Positions 34,930 through 43,103 of a stretch of DNA of 64,000 bases are shown one piece after another. Position 1 is the stretch's first letter. Each line of letters begins with the position of its first letter. Origin of the DNA: Streptomyces soli (GTDB lineage: Bacteria > Actinomycetota > Actinomycetes > Streptomycetales > Streptomycetaceae); assembly GCF_003999195.1 (NCBI RefSeq), contig NZ_RJVR01000323.1, positions 1 to 64,000 on the forward strand, given 5' to 3'. The position numbers and the translations under genes are program-made. Under the pieces are notes generated by a model that saw nothing but the letters and a program-made list of their open reading frames with translations, was not told the origin of the DNA and searched no databases.

Positions 34930-36228
34930 ATGTATCTCGCCGACCGCTCATCCACCCCCGGCGGGGTGAACACCGCGTCGGTCCGCACCCGCGGCCTGAT
35001 ACCGAAGGTCGCCCCGATCGTGTTCGCGCTGGGCGCGGTCAGTCTGATCACCGACATCTCCTCGGAGATGGTCACCGCCGTGCTGCCGCTCTACCTCGTC
35101 ACGAGGCTCGGCTTCAGTCCACTGGGCTTCGGCACCCTCGACGGCGTGTACAACGGCGTCAGCGCACTGGTACAGCTGGCCGGCGGTCACCTCTCCGACC
35201 GGGTGCGGAACCACAAGCTGATAGCCGGATTCGGCTATGGCCTGTCCGCACTGTGCAAACCGCTGCTGCTGCTCGCCAGCGGCCTCGGGTCGCTGGGGAC
35301 GGTGCTCGCCCTGGAGCGTACCGGCAAGGGCCTGCGCACCGCCCCGCGCGACGCGATGATCTCCCTGTCCACACCACGGGAGAACCAGGGCCGGGCCTTC
35401 GGCGTACACCGGGCGATGGACACCACCGGCGCGATGCTCGGACCTCTCGCGGCCTTCCTGATCCTGCGCGCGACGGTCGACGGCTACGACGCCGTCTTCG
35501 GGGTGAGCGCCTGCGTCGCCGCACTCGGCGTGCTGGTGCTGGTGCTGTTCGTGCCGGGGAAGCCGCGCGGTACACAGGCTGCCGAGGGCGGCGCAGAAGG
35601 CGACGCTGACGGTGGTGAGGCCGCGGACCGGCGACCCGTCCGCGTTCGCGAAGCGCTGGCGCTGCTGCGCTTGCCGCGCCTGCGGGCGCTCGCCGGCTGC
35701 GCCGCACTGCTCGGCCTGACCACAGTCAGCGACGCCTTCGTCTATTTGCTGCTGCAACGACGCGGCGGCATTGGCGAGCAGTGGTTCCCGCTGCTGCCGC
35801 TGGGCACCGCCGCCGTGTTCCTGCTGCTGGCCGTGCCCGTCGGCGCCCTGGCCGACCGGGTCGGGCGACGTGGCGTATTCCTCGCCGGACATGGGGGGCT
35901 GCTCATCGGCTACGCCCTGCTGCTGTGGGCCCCGGCCACGCCTGCCCTGCCCTACCTCGTACTGGCCCTGCACGGCACGTTCTACGCGGCCACCGACGGC
36001 GTCCTGCCGGCCGCGGTCGCCGACATCGTGCCCGAGGAACTGCGCGCCAGCGGCCTCGCCATCGTCGGCACCGGCCAGGCGCTGGCCCGCTTCTGCTGCT
36101 CGCTGGCCTTCGGCGCGGCCTGGACCGTCTGGGGGGACGGCCGGGCGCTGGCCGGCTCCGCAGTCGGCCTGCTCTGCTGCGCGGCCGTCGCCGGCGTCGT
36201 GCTGCGGCCGACGGGCGGACACCGATGA
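34930..36228 (+). CDS. MFS transporter (DISSEMV subfamily)
   Basis: A 432-residue major facilitator with about 12 helices. The first helix contains SLITDISSEMVTAVLPLYL, a signature of a subfamily of uncharacterised bacterial exporters. The loop 2-3 motif is GGHLSDRVRNHKLIAG and the central loop is long and acidic. Its start follows CACCTGGAG. It overlaps the next gene by ATGA, so the transporter and the beta-propeller are made together. The substrate is unknown. The nearby EPS genes may be coincidental. Confidence 0.85.
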   Translation: MYLADRSSTPGGVNTASVRTRGLIPKVAPIVFALGAVSLITDISSEMVTAVLPLYLVTRLGFSPLGFGTLDGVYNGVSALVQLAGGHLSDRVRNHKLIAGFGYGLSALCKPLLLLASGLGSLGTVLALERTGKGLRTAPRDAMISLSTPRENQGRAFGVHRAMDTTGAMLGPLAAFLILRATVDGYDAVFGVSACVAALGVLVLVLFVPGKPRGTQAAEGGAEGDADGGEAADRRPVRVREALALLRLPRLRALAGCAALLGLTTVSDAFVYLLLQRRGGIGEQWFPLLPLGTAAVFLLLAVPVGALADRVGRRGVFLAGHGGLLIGYALLLWAPATPALPYLVLALHGTFYAATDGVLPAAVADIVPEELRASGLAIVGTGQALARFCCSLAFGAAWTVWGDGRALAGSAVGLLCCAAVAGVVLRPTGGHR

Positions 36229-37301
36229 CCTCCACACCCACCCGCACCCGCACTTCCGCTCCGACGCCCGCAAGGATCCCGATGACGCCGCTACGCCGTC
36301 TGCTCATACTCGTCACGGCGGTGCTGCTCCTCGCGGGCCTGGGAACCGGAGTGGTTCTGCACGCGGCCTCCCGCGCGGCCCGGGAGAACCAGCCCCAGGC
36401 GGGCGGACCCTCGGTCAGCGCGGGCAAGGTGACGCTGAAGCAGACAGGGCGCCTGGCCTTCCTCAACGCGGCCTCAGGCCCGCACCGCGCCGCACTCGCC
36501 TCGGTCCCGGCCGCCGACCCCGCGGCCGGGCGGACCGCCTCGAGCCTGAAGTGCCAGCGCTTCTACGCCGCCGCGGGCACCGGCATCTGCCTCCAGTCCG
36601 TCCCCGGCGTGCTCAAGCAGAGCAACCGGGCCCTGCTCCTGGACGCCAACCTGCACACCCTGCGCAGCTTCCCGCTCGCGGGCACCCCCAGCCGGGCCCG
36701 GGTCTCGCCCAGCGGCAACTTCGTCACCTGGACAGTCTTCGTGTCCGGCGAGTCCTACAGCTCCGCCTTCTTCTCCACCCGGACCTCGATCCTGGACACG
36801 CGCACCATGCGACTCACGCCGAGCCTGGAGACGTACTCCGTACTCCTGGACGGCAAGCCCTACCACGCCTCGGACATCAACTTCTGGGGTGTCACCTTCG
36901 CGGCCGACGACGACACCTTCTACGCCACCCTCAGCACCTCCAACCGCACCTACCTCGTCCGGGGATCCCTTTCCCGGCGTACCGTCACCACCCTGGTCCA
37001 GAACGTCGAATGTCCCTCGCTGTCCCCGGACGGCAAGCGCATCGCCTTCAAGAAGCGGACCCTGCCCGGCGCGGCCCTCTGGCACGAGTACGTCCTCGAC
37101 CTGAGCACCCTCCACGCGACACCGCTCGCCGAACAGCACAGCGTCGACGACCAGGCCACCTGGCTCGATGACCACACCATTGCCTACGCCCGACCCTCCG
37201 ACGGCAAGGTCGGCAGCAGCGACCTGTGGAGCGTGCCCGCCGACGGCAGCGGTTCCCCTCACCTGCTGATCTCCGGCGCCACGTCCCCGGCGCCGCTGTG
37301 A
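36225..37301 (+). CDS. Membrane-anchored TolB/WD40-like beta-propeller protein
   Basis: A 358-residue protein with one N-terminal transmembrane helix (LLILVTAVLLLAGLGTGVVL, residues about 24-43) followed by an extracytoplasmic propeller. Blades include SRARVSPSGNFVTWTVF, CPSLSPDGKRIAFKKR and QATWLDDHTIAYARPSDG, the TolB/PD40 repeat pattern. It likely binds a partner or ligand outside the cell, perhaps linked to the coupled MFS exporter. The stop codon lies within a strong terminator hairpin. Confidence 0.8.
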   Translation: MTSTPTRTRTSAPTPARIPMTPLRRLLILVTAVLLLAGLGTGVVLHAASRAARENQPQAGGPSVSAGKVTLKQTGRLAFLNAASGPHRAALASVPAADPAAGRTASSLKCQRFYAAAGTGICLQSVPGVLKQSNRALLLDANLHTLRSFPLAGTPSRARVSPSGNFVTWTVFVSGESYSSAFFSTRTSILDTRTMRLTPSLETYSVLLDGKPYHASDINFWGVTFAADDDTFYATLSTSNRTYLVRGSLSRRTVTTLVQNVECPSLSPDGKRIAFKKRTLPGAALWHEYVLDLSTLHATPLAEQHSVDDQATWLDDHTIAYARPSDGKVGSSDLWSVPADGSGSPHLLISGATSPAPL

Positions 37302-37316
37302 GCGGCGCCGGGGACG
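37282..37316 (+). terminator. Strong hairpin terminator overlapping a stop codon
   Basis: A perfect 16-bp stem (CGTCCCCGGCGCCGCT and its complement) with a 3-nt loop GTG covers the last codons and the TGA of the beta-propeller gene. There is no U tract, which is usual for Streptomyces terminators. Confidence 0.75.
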
Positions 37317-37636
37317 CGAGGAGGGGTTCCGTTCACCGCGACGCGTAGGGCAGCAGGGCCGCTCGCATTAGGGCCTGTCCGGCGGATCAGGGTCGGGTGC
37401 CGCGGCTCCCCCAGCCTTCGGCCGGGGGGACCCCCTGGTGCGGTGCATCGCAAGGCGCTGGGGGTACCCCCGGACGAAGTCTGGGGGAGGAACGGGCTGG
37501 CACAACCCGGCCATGGGCCGTCGGCAGTCGACGCACCCCCGGCCACCCACCGCCGGGGTGAGCCCCGTCGCCGGCGCGGCCGGGTCGGCCAGCCCGTCCC
37601 GCCTCAGGCGGACGGCCTACCCCAACCCGGTTGGTT
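37302..37636. other. Intergenic region between convergent genes
   Basis: This gap between the beta-propeller gene and eutC holds the right arm of the terminator, a truncated MITE-like element and C-rich intergenic hairpins of the CCCCAGCCTTCGGCC type. The rest, 37491-37636, shows no gene or RNA. Confidence 0.6.
37371..37490. mobile_element. MITE-like element 3, truncated (one end only)
   Basis: It begins with GGGCCTGTCCGGCGGATC (37371-37388), identical to the end of element 2, after a TTA flank. Inside is GCATCGCAAGGCGCTGGGGG, matching the complement of the interior segment of elements 1 and 2. No opposite inverted-repeat arm is found before eutC, so the distal part has been lost. The right boundary is approximate. 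Confidence 0.6.
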
Positions 37637-38401
37637 CTACGGGGCCAGAGGCGCCGCTTCGTCGGACTCGTCCTTCAACGCCACGCCCGTGAGCTCCAGC
37701 TCTCGGGCCCGGCGCATGAGGGCGGCGAGCTTCGTCGCGGCGTCGGAGTGGGAAAGACCCAGCGGGGGCCGGATGTTGGAGAGGCAGTTGCGGTCGGCGT
37801 CGGTGGTGGCACCCGGGCGGGGGCGGTAGGTGAGGTACGCGCCGAGGGAGTCGGCGGCTGACATGCCGGGGCGTTCGCCGATGAGGACGACGACCATGGT
37901 GGCGCCGAGGGCGTGGGCGATGTCGTCGCCGAGGGCGACGCGGGCCTGTTCGGCGAGGACGACGGGGGCGGTGCGCCAGCCGGGGCCGGGGAGGAGGGCG
38001 GCGGTGGCGCGGAGGACGGGGGCGGCGTGGTCGTGGACGGCGCGGCTGGAGAGGCCGTCGGCGATGACGAAGACCAGGTCCCAGTCGCCGCGCGGCAGCC
38101 GGGCGCGGTCGGCGGGGTCCAGCCGCCGGCCCAGGTCGGGCCGTTGGAGGTAGGTGAGCCGGTCGGGGGCGGCGCTGCGCACCCGCAGCGTCGGCACCCC
38201 GGTCAGCGCGCCGGCCACCGCATCGGCGTCGAAGGGGGAGTGGACGGCGTCCCGGGCGGCGGCGTGCGCGGCCTGGAGCGCGAGCCGGTGCTGGGTGGGC
38301 AGCCCAGAACCCGCCCGCCCGAGCCCGATACGGGCCTGGGTGTGGCGGCGAAGGGCGGCCCACATCGTGGCGTCCGTGGCCTGGGCGACGAGGTCGGTCA
38401 T
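37637..38401 (-). CDS. eutC: Ethanolamine ammonia-lyase small subunit
   Basis: A 254-residue EutC homologue (ARIGLGRAGSGLPTQHRL, DWDLVFVIADGLSS, GERPGMSAADSLGAYLTY, DADRNCLSNIRPPLG). With EutB it forms the adenosylcobalamin-dependent enzyme that splits ethanolamine into acetaldehyde and ammonia in the cytoplasm. The start overlaps the eutB stop by ATGA. No microcompartment shell genes are present, as expected for actinobacteria that carry only eutBC. The neighbouring permease gene is broken, so substrate supply must come from elsewhere. Confidence 0.93.
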   Translation of the reverse strand: MTDLVAQATDATMWAALRRHTQARIGLGRAGSGLPTQHRLALQAAHAAARDAVHSPFDADAVAGALTGVPTLRVRSAAPDRLTYLQRPDLGRRLDPADRARLPRGDWDLVFVIADGLSSRAVHDHAAPVLRATAALLPGPGWRTAPVVLAEQARVALGDDIAHALGATMVVVLIGERPGMSAADSLGAYLTYRPRPGATTDADRNCLSNIRPPLGLSHSDAATKLAALMRRARELELTGVALKDESDEAAPLAP

Positions 38402-39780
38402 GCGGCCAGCTCCTTCAGCGGGTGGGCGGTGCCGGTGACGTCGCGTATGCCGCCGCGCTCGTCGAGCAGCCCGATCCGGTCCAGCCAGGCCTCGAACTCC
38501 GGCGCGGGGCGCAGCCCCAGCACCTCCCGCAGATACAACGCGTCGTGGTACGAGGCCGACTGGTAGTTGAGCATGATGTCGTCGCCGCCCGGCGTGCAGA
38601 TCACGAACGATGCCCCCGCCACGCCCAGCATGGTCAGCATCGTCGCGATGTCGTCGTCATCCGCGTCCGCGTGGTTGGTGTAGCAGATGTCCAGGCCCAT
38701 CGGCAGCCCGAGCAGCTTGCCGCAGAAGTGGTCCTCCAGGGCCGCCCGCAGGATCTGCCGGCCGTCGTAGAGATACTCCGGGCCGATAAAGCCGACCACC
38801 GTGTTGACCAGCAGCGGATCGTAGCGCCGGGCCACCGCGTAGGCCCGTGCCTCCACCGTCTGCTGGTCCACCCCGTGATGCGCGTCGGCGGACAGCGCGC
38901 TGCCCTGCCCGGTCTCGAAGTACAGCGCGTTCTGGCCCACCGTGCCCCGCCCGAGGGCGCTCACCGCTTCGTAAGCCTCGTCCAGCAGGCCCAGCGTGAC
39001 GCCGAAGGAGGCGTTGGCGGCCTGGGTGCCGGCGATGGACTGGAAGACCAGGTCGACGGGCGCGCCGCGCTCCATGAGGCCGATGCTGGTGGTGACGTGG
39101 GACAGGACGCAGGACTGGGTCGGGATGGCGTACCGCTCGATCACCCCGTCCAGCAACTCCAGCAGATCGCGTACGGCCTTCGGGCTGTCGGTCGCCGGGT
39201 TGATGCCGATGACGGCGTCGCCGGAGCCCAGCAGCAGACCGTCGAGCAGTGCCGCCGCCACGCCCGCCGGGTCGTCGGTGGGGTGGTTGGGCTGGAGGCG
39301 GGTCGAGATCCGGCCGGGCAGGCCGATTGTCGAGCGGAAGGCGGTCACGACCCGCACCTTGCGGGCGACGGCGACGAGGTCGGCGTTGCCCATGAGTTTG
39401 GAGACGGCGGCCGCCATCTCCGGCGTGATGCCGGGCGCGACGGCGGCCAGCGCGATCGCGTCGGCGGCCTCCGACAACAGCCAGTCGCGGAACTCGCCGA
39501 CCGTCAGCCCCGCCACCGGCGCGAAGGCGGCGGCGTCGTGGCTGTCGAGGATGAGCCGGGTCACGTCATCGTCCTCGTACGGAATCACCGGCTCGGCCAG
39601 GAAGCGCTCCAACGGCACTTCTGCCAGCGCCAGTCGCGCGGCGACCCGCTGTTGCGCCGACTCGGCGGCGAGCCCGGCCAGCCGGTCGCCGGAACGCTCC
39701 GGGCTCGCGGCGGCCAGCAGCGGCCCGAGGCCTGCGAAGCGGTACTGGCGACCGCCGAGCGTGGCGGTGTAACCGCTCAT
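38398..39780 (-). CDS. eutB: Ethanolamine ammonia-lyase large subunit
   Basis: A 460-residue EutB homologue of normal length, forming the TIM-barrel catalytic subunit. Typical segments are GLTVGEFRDWLLS, LQPNHPTDDPAGVAAALLDGLLLG, GDAVIGINPATDS, VFQSIAGTQAANASFG, FETGQGSALSADAHHGVDQQT and LPMGLDICYTNHADAD. It binds ethanolamine and the cobalamin cofactor with EutC. The ATG at 39780 is well placed at the family start. It is divergent from the permease remnant across a 220-base region with repeated GAGTTAAC sites. No cobalamin riboswitch is seen upstream. Confidence 0.93.
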   Translation of the reverse strand: MSGYTATLGGRQYRFAGLGPLLAAASPERSGDRLAGLAAESAQQRVAARLALAEVPLERFLAEPVIPYEDDDVTRLILDSHDAAAFAPVAGLTVGEFRDWLLSEAADAIALAAVAPGITPEMAAAVSKLMGNADLVAVARKVRVVTAFRSTIGLPGRISTRLQPNHPTDDPAGVAAALLDGLLLGSGDAVIGINPATDSPKAVRDLLELLDGVIERYAIPTQSCVLSHVTTSIGLMERGAPVDLVFQSIAGTQAANASFGVTLGLLDEAYEAVSALGRGTVGQNALYFETGQGSALSADAHHGVDQQTVEARAYAVARRYDPLLVNTVVGFIGPEYLYDGRQILRAALEDHFCGKLLGLPMGLDICYTNHADADDDDIATMLTMLGVAGASFVICTPGGDDIMLNYQSASYHDALYLREVLGLRPAPEFEAWLDRIGLLDERGGIRDVTGTAHPLKELAA

Positions 39781-39857
39781 CTGTGTGGTGCTCCGTTCGT
39801 TTCTGTCCCAGGGCCGACGGTAGGAGGGCCCGGGCCGCCGGTCCACGCGGCGACGGA

Positions 39858-39906
39858 GAGTTAACACAGACGTTCCTTTCCTGCCCGTAGTTGACGCGGA
39901 GTTAAC
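39858..39906. promoter_or_regulatory. Paired GAGTTAAC sites in the eutB-permease divergent region
   Basis: Two direct copies of GAGTTAAC, each centred on the palindrome GTTAAC, occur at 39858-39865 and 39899-39906, 41 bp apart (about four helical turns). A related TAGTTGAC lies between them at 39888-39895. The position between divergent eut genes suggests an operator for a local regulator, but no regulator gene is adjacent. Confidence 0.45.
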
Positions 39907-40001
39907 GCGCTGACCAGCAGAACGATGCATTTGGGCTGTCACCATGCGGTTCGCAGGACGCAACAGACAACATGCAGCGAAACGCGGAGAGGGGCCACTC
40001 G

Positions 40002-40410
40002 ATGGCAGTACAAGAAGGCGTAGCCCCTGCGGCACCGGAGACGACCGAGGCGTCCCACCGACTCGCCTCCGGCGCGCTGGGGCTGCCGGGCGTCATCTTC
40101 TGCATCGTCACGGGCGCGGCGCCCATGACGGCGATGCTCTTCAACGTCCCCGTCGCCGTGATGGGTTCGGGATACAGCGCGCCCGCCGCGTTCCTGCTGG
40201 CCACCCTTGCGCTGACGATCTTCTCCGTTGGATACATCGCGATGAGCCGCCGGGTGACCTCCGCCGGCGTCTTCTACACCTTCGTCACGCGAGGCCTCGG
40301 CTCAGTACGAGGCCCTGGGCCACTTCGACCACGCCGACCCGGTCGACGCCGCTGACGCGGCGGTCCCGCCTGTCCCGCCCGTCGCCGACGAGCAGCCGGC
40401 CGTGAGCTGA
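40002..40410 (+). pseudogene. Amino-acid/ethanolamine permease (APC family) with large internal deletion
   Basis: The N-terminal part is a good APC permease start: hydrophilic head, LASGALGLPGVIFCIVTGAAP, then helices up to YTFVTRGLG at about residue 100. Immediately afterwards, in a different frame, comes a typical permease C-terminus (QYEALGHFDHADPV) ending at 40410. A full protein is about 480-500 residues, so roughly 330 residues are missing and the join is also out of frame. It lies divergent to eutB, as ethanolamine permease genes often do. The start ATG 40002 has GAGAGGGG upstream. It is almost certainly non-functional. Confidence 0.82.
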
Positions 40411-40432
40411 GCTTCGCCCTCCGGGGCTGATC

Positions 40433-40469
40433 GGTAAGGGGCGGGTGCCATTGGCGCCCGCCCCTTACC
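40433..40469 (+). terminator. Strong hairpin terminator after the permease remnant
   Basis: A 17-bp stem with one G-T pair (GGTAAGGGGCGGGTGCC and its partner) closes a 3-base loop. It ends 10 bases before the Rsm22-type gene and would insulate that gene from the disrupted permease. Confidence 0.8.
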
Positions 40470-40479
40470 CTTGACGCTT

Positions 40480-41469
40480 GTGTCCACTCTGCAAGCCGCC
40501 CTCGCGGACCTCCTCGACGGAATGCCGCCGGGCCGCGCCGCCCAGGCCGTCGACCGGCTGATCGCCACCTACCGGGGGCGTACGGCCGGCAAGACGCCCA
40601 TCCTCCGCGACCGCTCCGACGTCGCTGCCTACGCGGCCTACCGGATGCCCGCCACCCACGCCGCCGTACGGGCCGCGCTCGGCGAATTCCGCGCCCGGGC
40701 GGGGGAGTGGACCCCCGCGACCCACCTGGACGTCGGCGGCGGCACCGGCGCCGCGACCTGGGCGGTCGCCGACGCCTGGGCGGACGCCGAAGCCGCGCAC
40801 ACCAGCACCGTCCTGGACTGGTCGCAGGCGGCACTCGACCTCGGCCGCGAGCTGGCCGCCGGCGCCGAATGGGCTTCCGTACGGGAAGCCCAGTGGCGCA
40901 GGGCCCCGCTCGGCGGCGCCTCCGCAGCACGCCTCCCGGAGGCCGACCTCATCACGGTCTCGTACGTCATCGGAGAGCTGGCCGACCCCGACCGCGCGGC
41001 CGTGATCGCCGAAGCCGCCCGCGCCGCCAAGGGTGCCGTCCTCGTCGTCGAGCCCGGCACCCCCGACGGCTACGCCCGCGTCCTCGCCGCCCGGGACCAG
41101 CTCATCGCCGCCGGCTACACCGTCCTCGCCCCCTGCCCGCACAACGCGGCCTGCCCGGTCCAGGCACCCGACTGGTGCCACTTCGCCGTCCGCGTCACCC
41201 GCTCCTCGCTCCACCGCCAGGTCAAGGGCGGCTCCCTCCCCTACGAGGACGAGAAGTTCAGCTACGTCGCCGCCGCCCGCTTCCCCGCGACTCCCGCCCC
41301 CGCGCGGGTCGTCCGGCACCCCCAGATCCGCAAGGGGCAGGTCCTGCTCGACCTGTGCACCGTGGAGGATGGCCTGCGCCGCAAGACGGTCACCAAGCGG
41401 CACGGCGACGCGTACCGCGCCGCGCGCGACGCGGACTGGGGCGACGCCTGGGAACAGCCGGACCGCTAA
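40480..41469 (+). CDS. Rsm22-type ribosomal small-subunit methyltransferase-like protein
   Basis: A 329-residue protein of the Rsm22 family. The SAM-binding motif reads THLDVGGGTGAATWAV near residue 80, with TVSYVIGEL and LVVEPGTPDGY further on. A cysteine cluster (CPHNAACPVQAPDWCHF) characteristic of the family, probably metal-binding, follows, and the basic C-terminus has GDAYRAARDADWGDAW. It is predicted to act on the small ribosomal subunit. A GTG at 40480 is taken as the start. A strong hairpin directly upstream separates it from the permease remnant. Confidence 0.85.
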   Translation: MSTLQAALADLLDGMPPGRAAQAVDRLIATYRGRTAGKTPILRDRSDVAAYAAYRMPATHAAVRAALGEFRARAGEWTPATHLDVGGGTGAATWAVADAWADAEAAHTSTVLDWSQAALDLGRELAAGAEWASVREAQWRRAPLGGASAARLPEADLITVSYVIGELADPDRAAVIAEAARAAKGAVLVVEPGTPDGYARVLAARDQLIAAGYTVLAPCPHNAACPVQAPDWCHFAVRVTRSSLHRQVKGGSLPYEDEKFSYVAAARFPATPAPARVVRHPQIRKGQVLLDLCTVEDGLRRKTVTKRHGDAYRAARDADWGDAWEQPDR

Positions 41470-41516
41470 GGCCCCCAAGTGGGCGTTTGGGTTTGGTGGC
41501 TTTCCGAAAGTGTTTT

Positions 41517-41544
41517 CCTCGGTTCTCGGTCCTCGGTTCTCGGT
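41517..41544. repeat. Tandem duplication, 14 bp x 2
   Basis: Two perfect adjacent copies of CCTCGGTTCTCGGT lie in the short gap between the convergent Rsm22-type gene and cvnD. It is probably a slippage product; no function is evident. Confidence 0.85.
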
Positions 41545-41556
41545 CTGCGGCAGTCG

Positions 41557-42156
41557 TCAGCCCTCGGCACGCTCCAGCGCCAGTTCCAGGACGGCCAGCA
41601 GCGCGTCACGTACCGAGCCGCGCCGGCGGGCGTCGAAGGTGACCAGGGGGACCTGGTCGGCGACGTCGAGCGCCCAGCGGACCTGGTCCAGGTCGTGCTC
41701 GACCTTGCCGTCGAAGGCGTTGACCGCGACGACAAACGGGATCTGCTTGTGCTCGAAGTAGTCGACCGCGGCGTAGCAGTCGTCCAGCCGCCGGGTGTCG
41801 ACGATGACGAGCCCGCCGAGCGCCCCCTCGACCAAGTCGTCCCACATGAAGCCGAACCGCTCCTGGCCGGGGGTGCCGAACAGGTAGAGCTTCAGGGTCG
41901 GGTCGATGGTGATGCAGCCGAAGTCCATGGCGACCGTGGTGGTCGTCTTGCGCGGCGTGTGGCTGAGGTCGTCCACGCCCGCCGCGACCTCGGTGATGGC
42001 CGCTTCGGTGGTCAGCGGGGCGATCTCGGAGATGGAGCCGACGGTCGTGGTCTTGCCCACCCCGAAGCCGCCCGCGATGACCAGCTTGACCGGCAGCGGC
42101 GGCCGGTCGGCGGTCTGCTGGGCGCGGCCGCGGGCAGCGGTCTCGGTTGGTGTCAC
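41557..42156 (-). CDS. cvnD: Conservon small GTPase
   Basis: A 199-residue Ras-like GTP-binding protein of the CvnD/MglA-like type. The Walker A motif GGFGVGKTTTVG lies near residue 30, the switch region has TTTTVAMDFGCI, FGTPGQERFGFMW provides the G3-like region, and VVAVNAFDG the base-binding motif. It is the last gene of a four-gene conservon. In Streptomyces conservons the GTPase associates with the kinase-like CvnA and the roadblock CvnB at the membrane, where it controls development or metabolism. The GTG start overlaps the cvnC stop. Confidence 0.93.
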   Translation of the reverse strand: MTPTETAARGRAQQTADRPPLPVKLVIAGGFGVGKTTTVGSISEIAPLTTEAAITEVAAGVDDLSHTPRKTTTTVAMDFGCITIDPTLKLYLFGTPGQERFGFMWDDLVEGALGGLVIVDTRRLDDCYAAVDYFEHKQIPFVVAVNAFDGKVEHDLDQVRWALDVADQVPLVTFDARRRGSVRDALLAVLELALERAEG

Positions 42157-42584
42157 GGAGTTGTCTCCCGGAAGTCGGGGATGGTCCGCAGACCATCGAT
42201 AACCCTGCGCAGTATGGAGAGGTCGTTGGCGGCCTCGGACCTGGGTACGTACACCGACAGGTCGCCGGTGGACTCCAGGTCCTCGGCCAGGACGCGAACC
42301 ACGTTCAGATGCAGCCGCAGCCGGGCCGCGACCTCCGCGAGCGACTGCGGCTGCCGGCACAGCGCGACAATGTCGCGCCGCTCGAAGGCCAGGCGCTCCA
42401 TGCCCACGATGCCCGCCGCGGTCGATACGACCTGGGTCTCCAGGGGCATCGGCGTGCCGGCCCTGGTGCTCGCCACCCGGCCCGCGGTGACCAGGAACGG
42501 CCGCACGGCGGGGGCGCGCCCGACCGGGTCTGCGGCCAGGCCCGAGACGGCGTCCCCGTCGGCTTGCGTGTCGCCGGCCGTCAT
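42153..42584 (-). CDS. cvnC: Conservon DUF742 protein
   Basis: A 143-residue DUF742 protein with VRPFLVTAGRVAST near the start and a winged-helix-like C-terminal part (LAEVAARLRLHLNVVRVLAEDL, VLRRVIDGLRT-like end). Its role in the conservon is not well defined; it is thought to link the GTPase and the kinase-like protein. It overlaps cvnD by 4 nt and lies 42 nt downstream of cvnB. Confidence 0.92.
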   Translation of the reverse strand: MTAGDTQADGDAVSGLAADPVGRAPAVRPFLVTAGRVASTRAGTPMPLETQVVSTAAGIVGMERLAFERRDIVALCRQPQSLAEVAARLRLHLNVVRVLAEDLESTGDLSVYVPRSEAANDLSILRRVIDGLRTIPDFRETTP

Positions 42585-42626
42585 GGGCCCTCCTTCCCCT
42601 AACCCCGGATCCCTCCCCGGTACCGG

Positions 42627-43103
42627 TCACCCGGCGGATCTGGAACCGACGTTGTTCTTCAGTTCGAGGACGAGCTGCGGGCTCAGCGCGGCGCCTGCCC
42701 GGTTGGCGAAGACGGTCATCTCGTACGCGATGTTCCCCAGCTTGGCCTCCTTGGAGGTGACCACACCGAGCACGGCGCCGCTGCCGATCGCGGAGACCAG
42801 GACATGTCCCTCCTCCAGATCGATGATCACCTTGTTGAGGCCACCGAGACCGTAGTTGCCCGCGACGCCGGCCGCCAGGCTGGTCATGCCGGAGACGATG
42901 GCGGCGAGCCGGTCGGAGTCCGAGCTGTCACGTAGCTGCGAGACCGCGATCAACAGTCCGTCGGAGGATACGGCGATAGCGTCCACCACCCCCGCGGTCT
43001 CGGTGGCGAAACGGCTCAGCAGCCAGGTGAAGTCGGCTGCGGCGGCCCGCAGATCGCCGGGCGTGGCCTGCTCGGTCGAGGTGTCACTTGTCGGCGTTGT
43101 CAC
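42627..43103 (-). CDS. cvnB: Conservon roadblock/LC7 protein
   Basis: A 158-residue roadblock/LC7-domain protein (FTWLLSRFATETAGVVDAIAVSSDG, LIAVS, GNYGLGGLNKVIIDLEEG). Such proteins act as GTPase regulators or scaffolds, here for CvnD. The GTG start overlaps the cvnA stop by 4 nt. Confidence 0.92.
   Translation of the reverse strand: MTTPTSDTSTEQATPGDLRAAAADFTWLLSRFATETAGVVDAIAVSSDGLLIAVSQLRDSSDSDRLAAIVSGMTSLAAGVAGNYGLGGLNKVIIDLEEGHVLVSAIGSGAVLGVVTSKEAKLGNIAYEMTVFANRAGAALSPQLVLELKNNVGSRSAG

Noticed and set aside
39781..40001. Possible cobalamin riboswitch upstream of eutB
   Set aside because: The region is only about 220 bases, and no B12-box-like conserved core or suitable set of stems could be found by eye.
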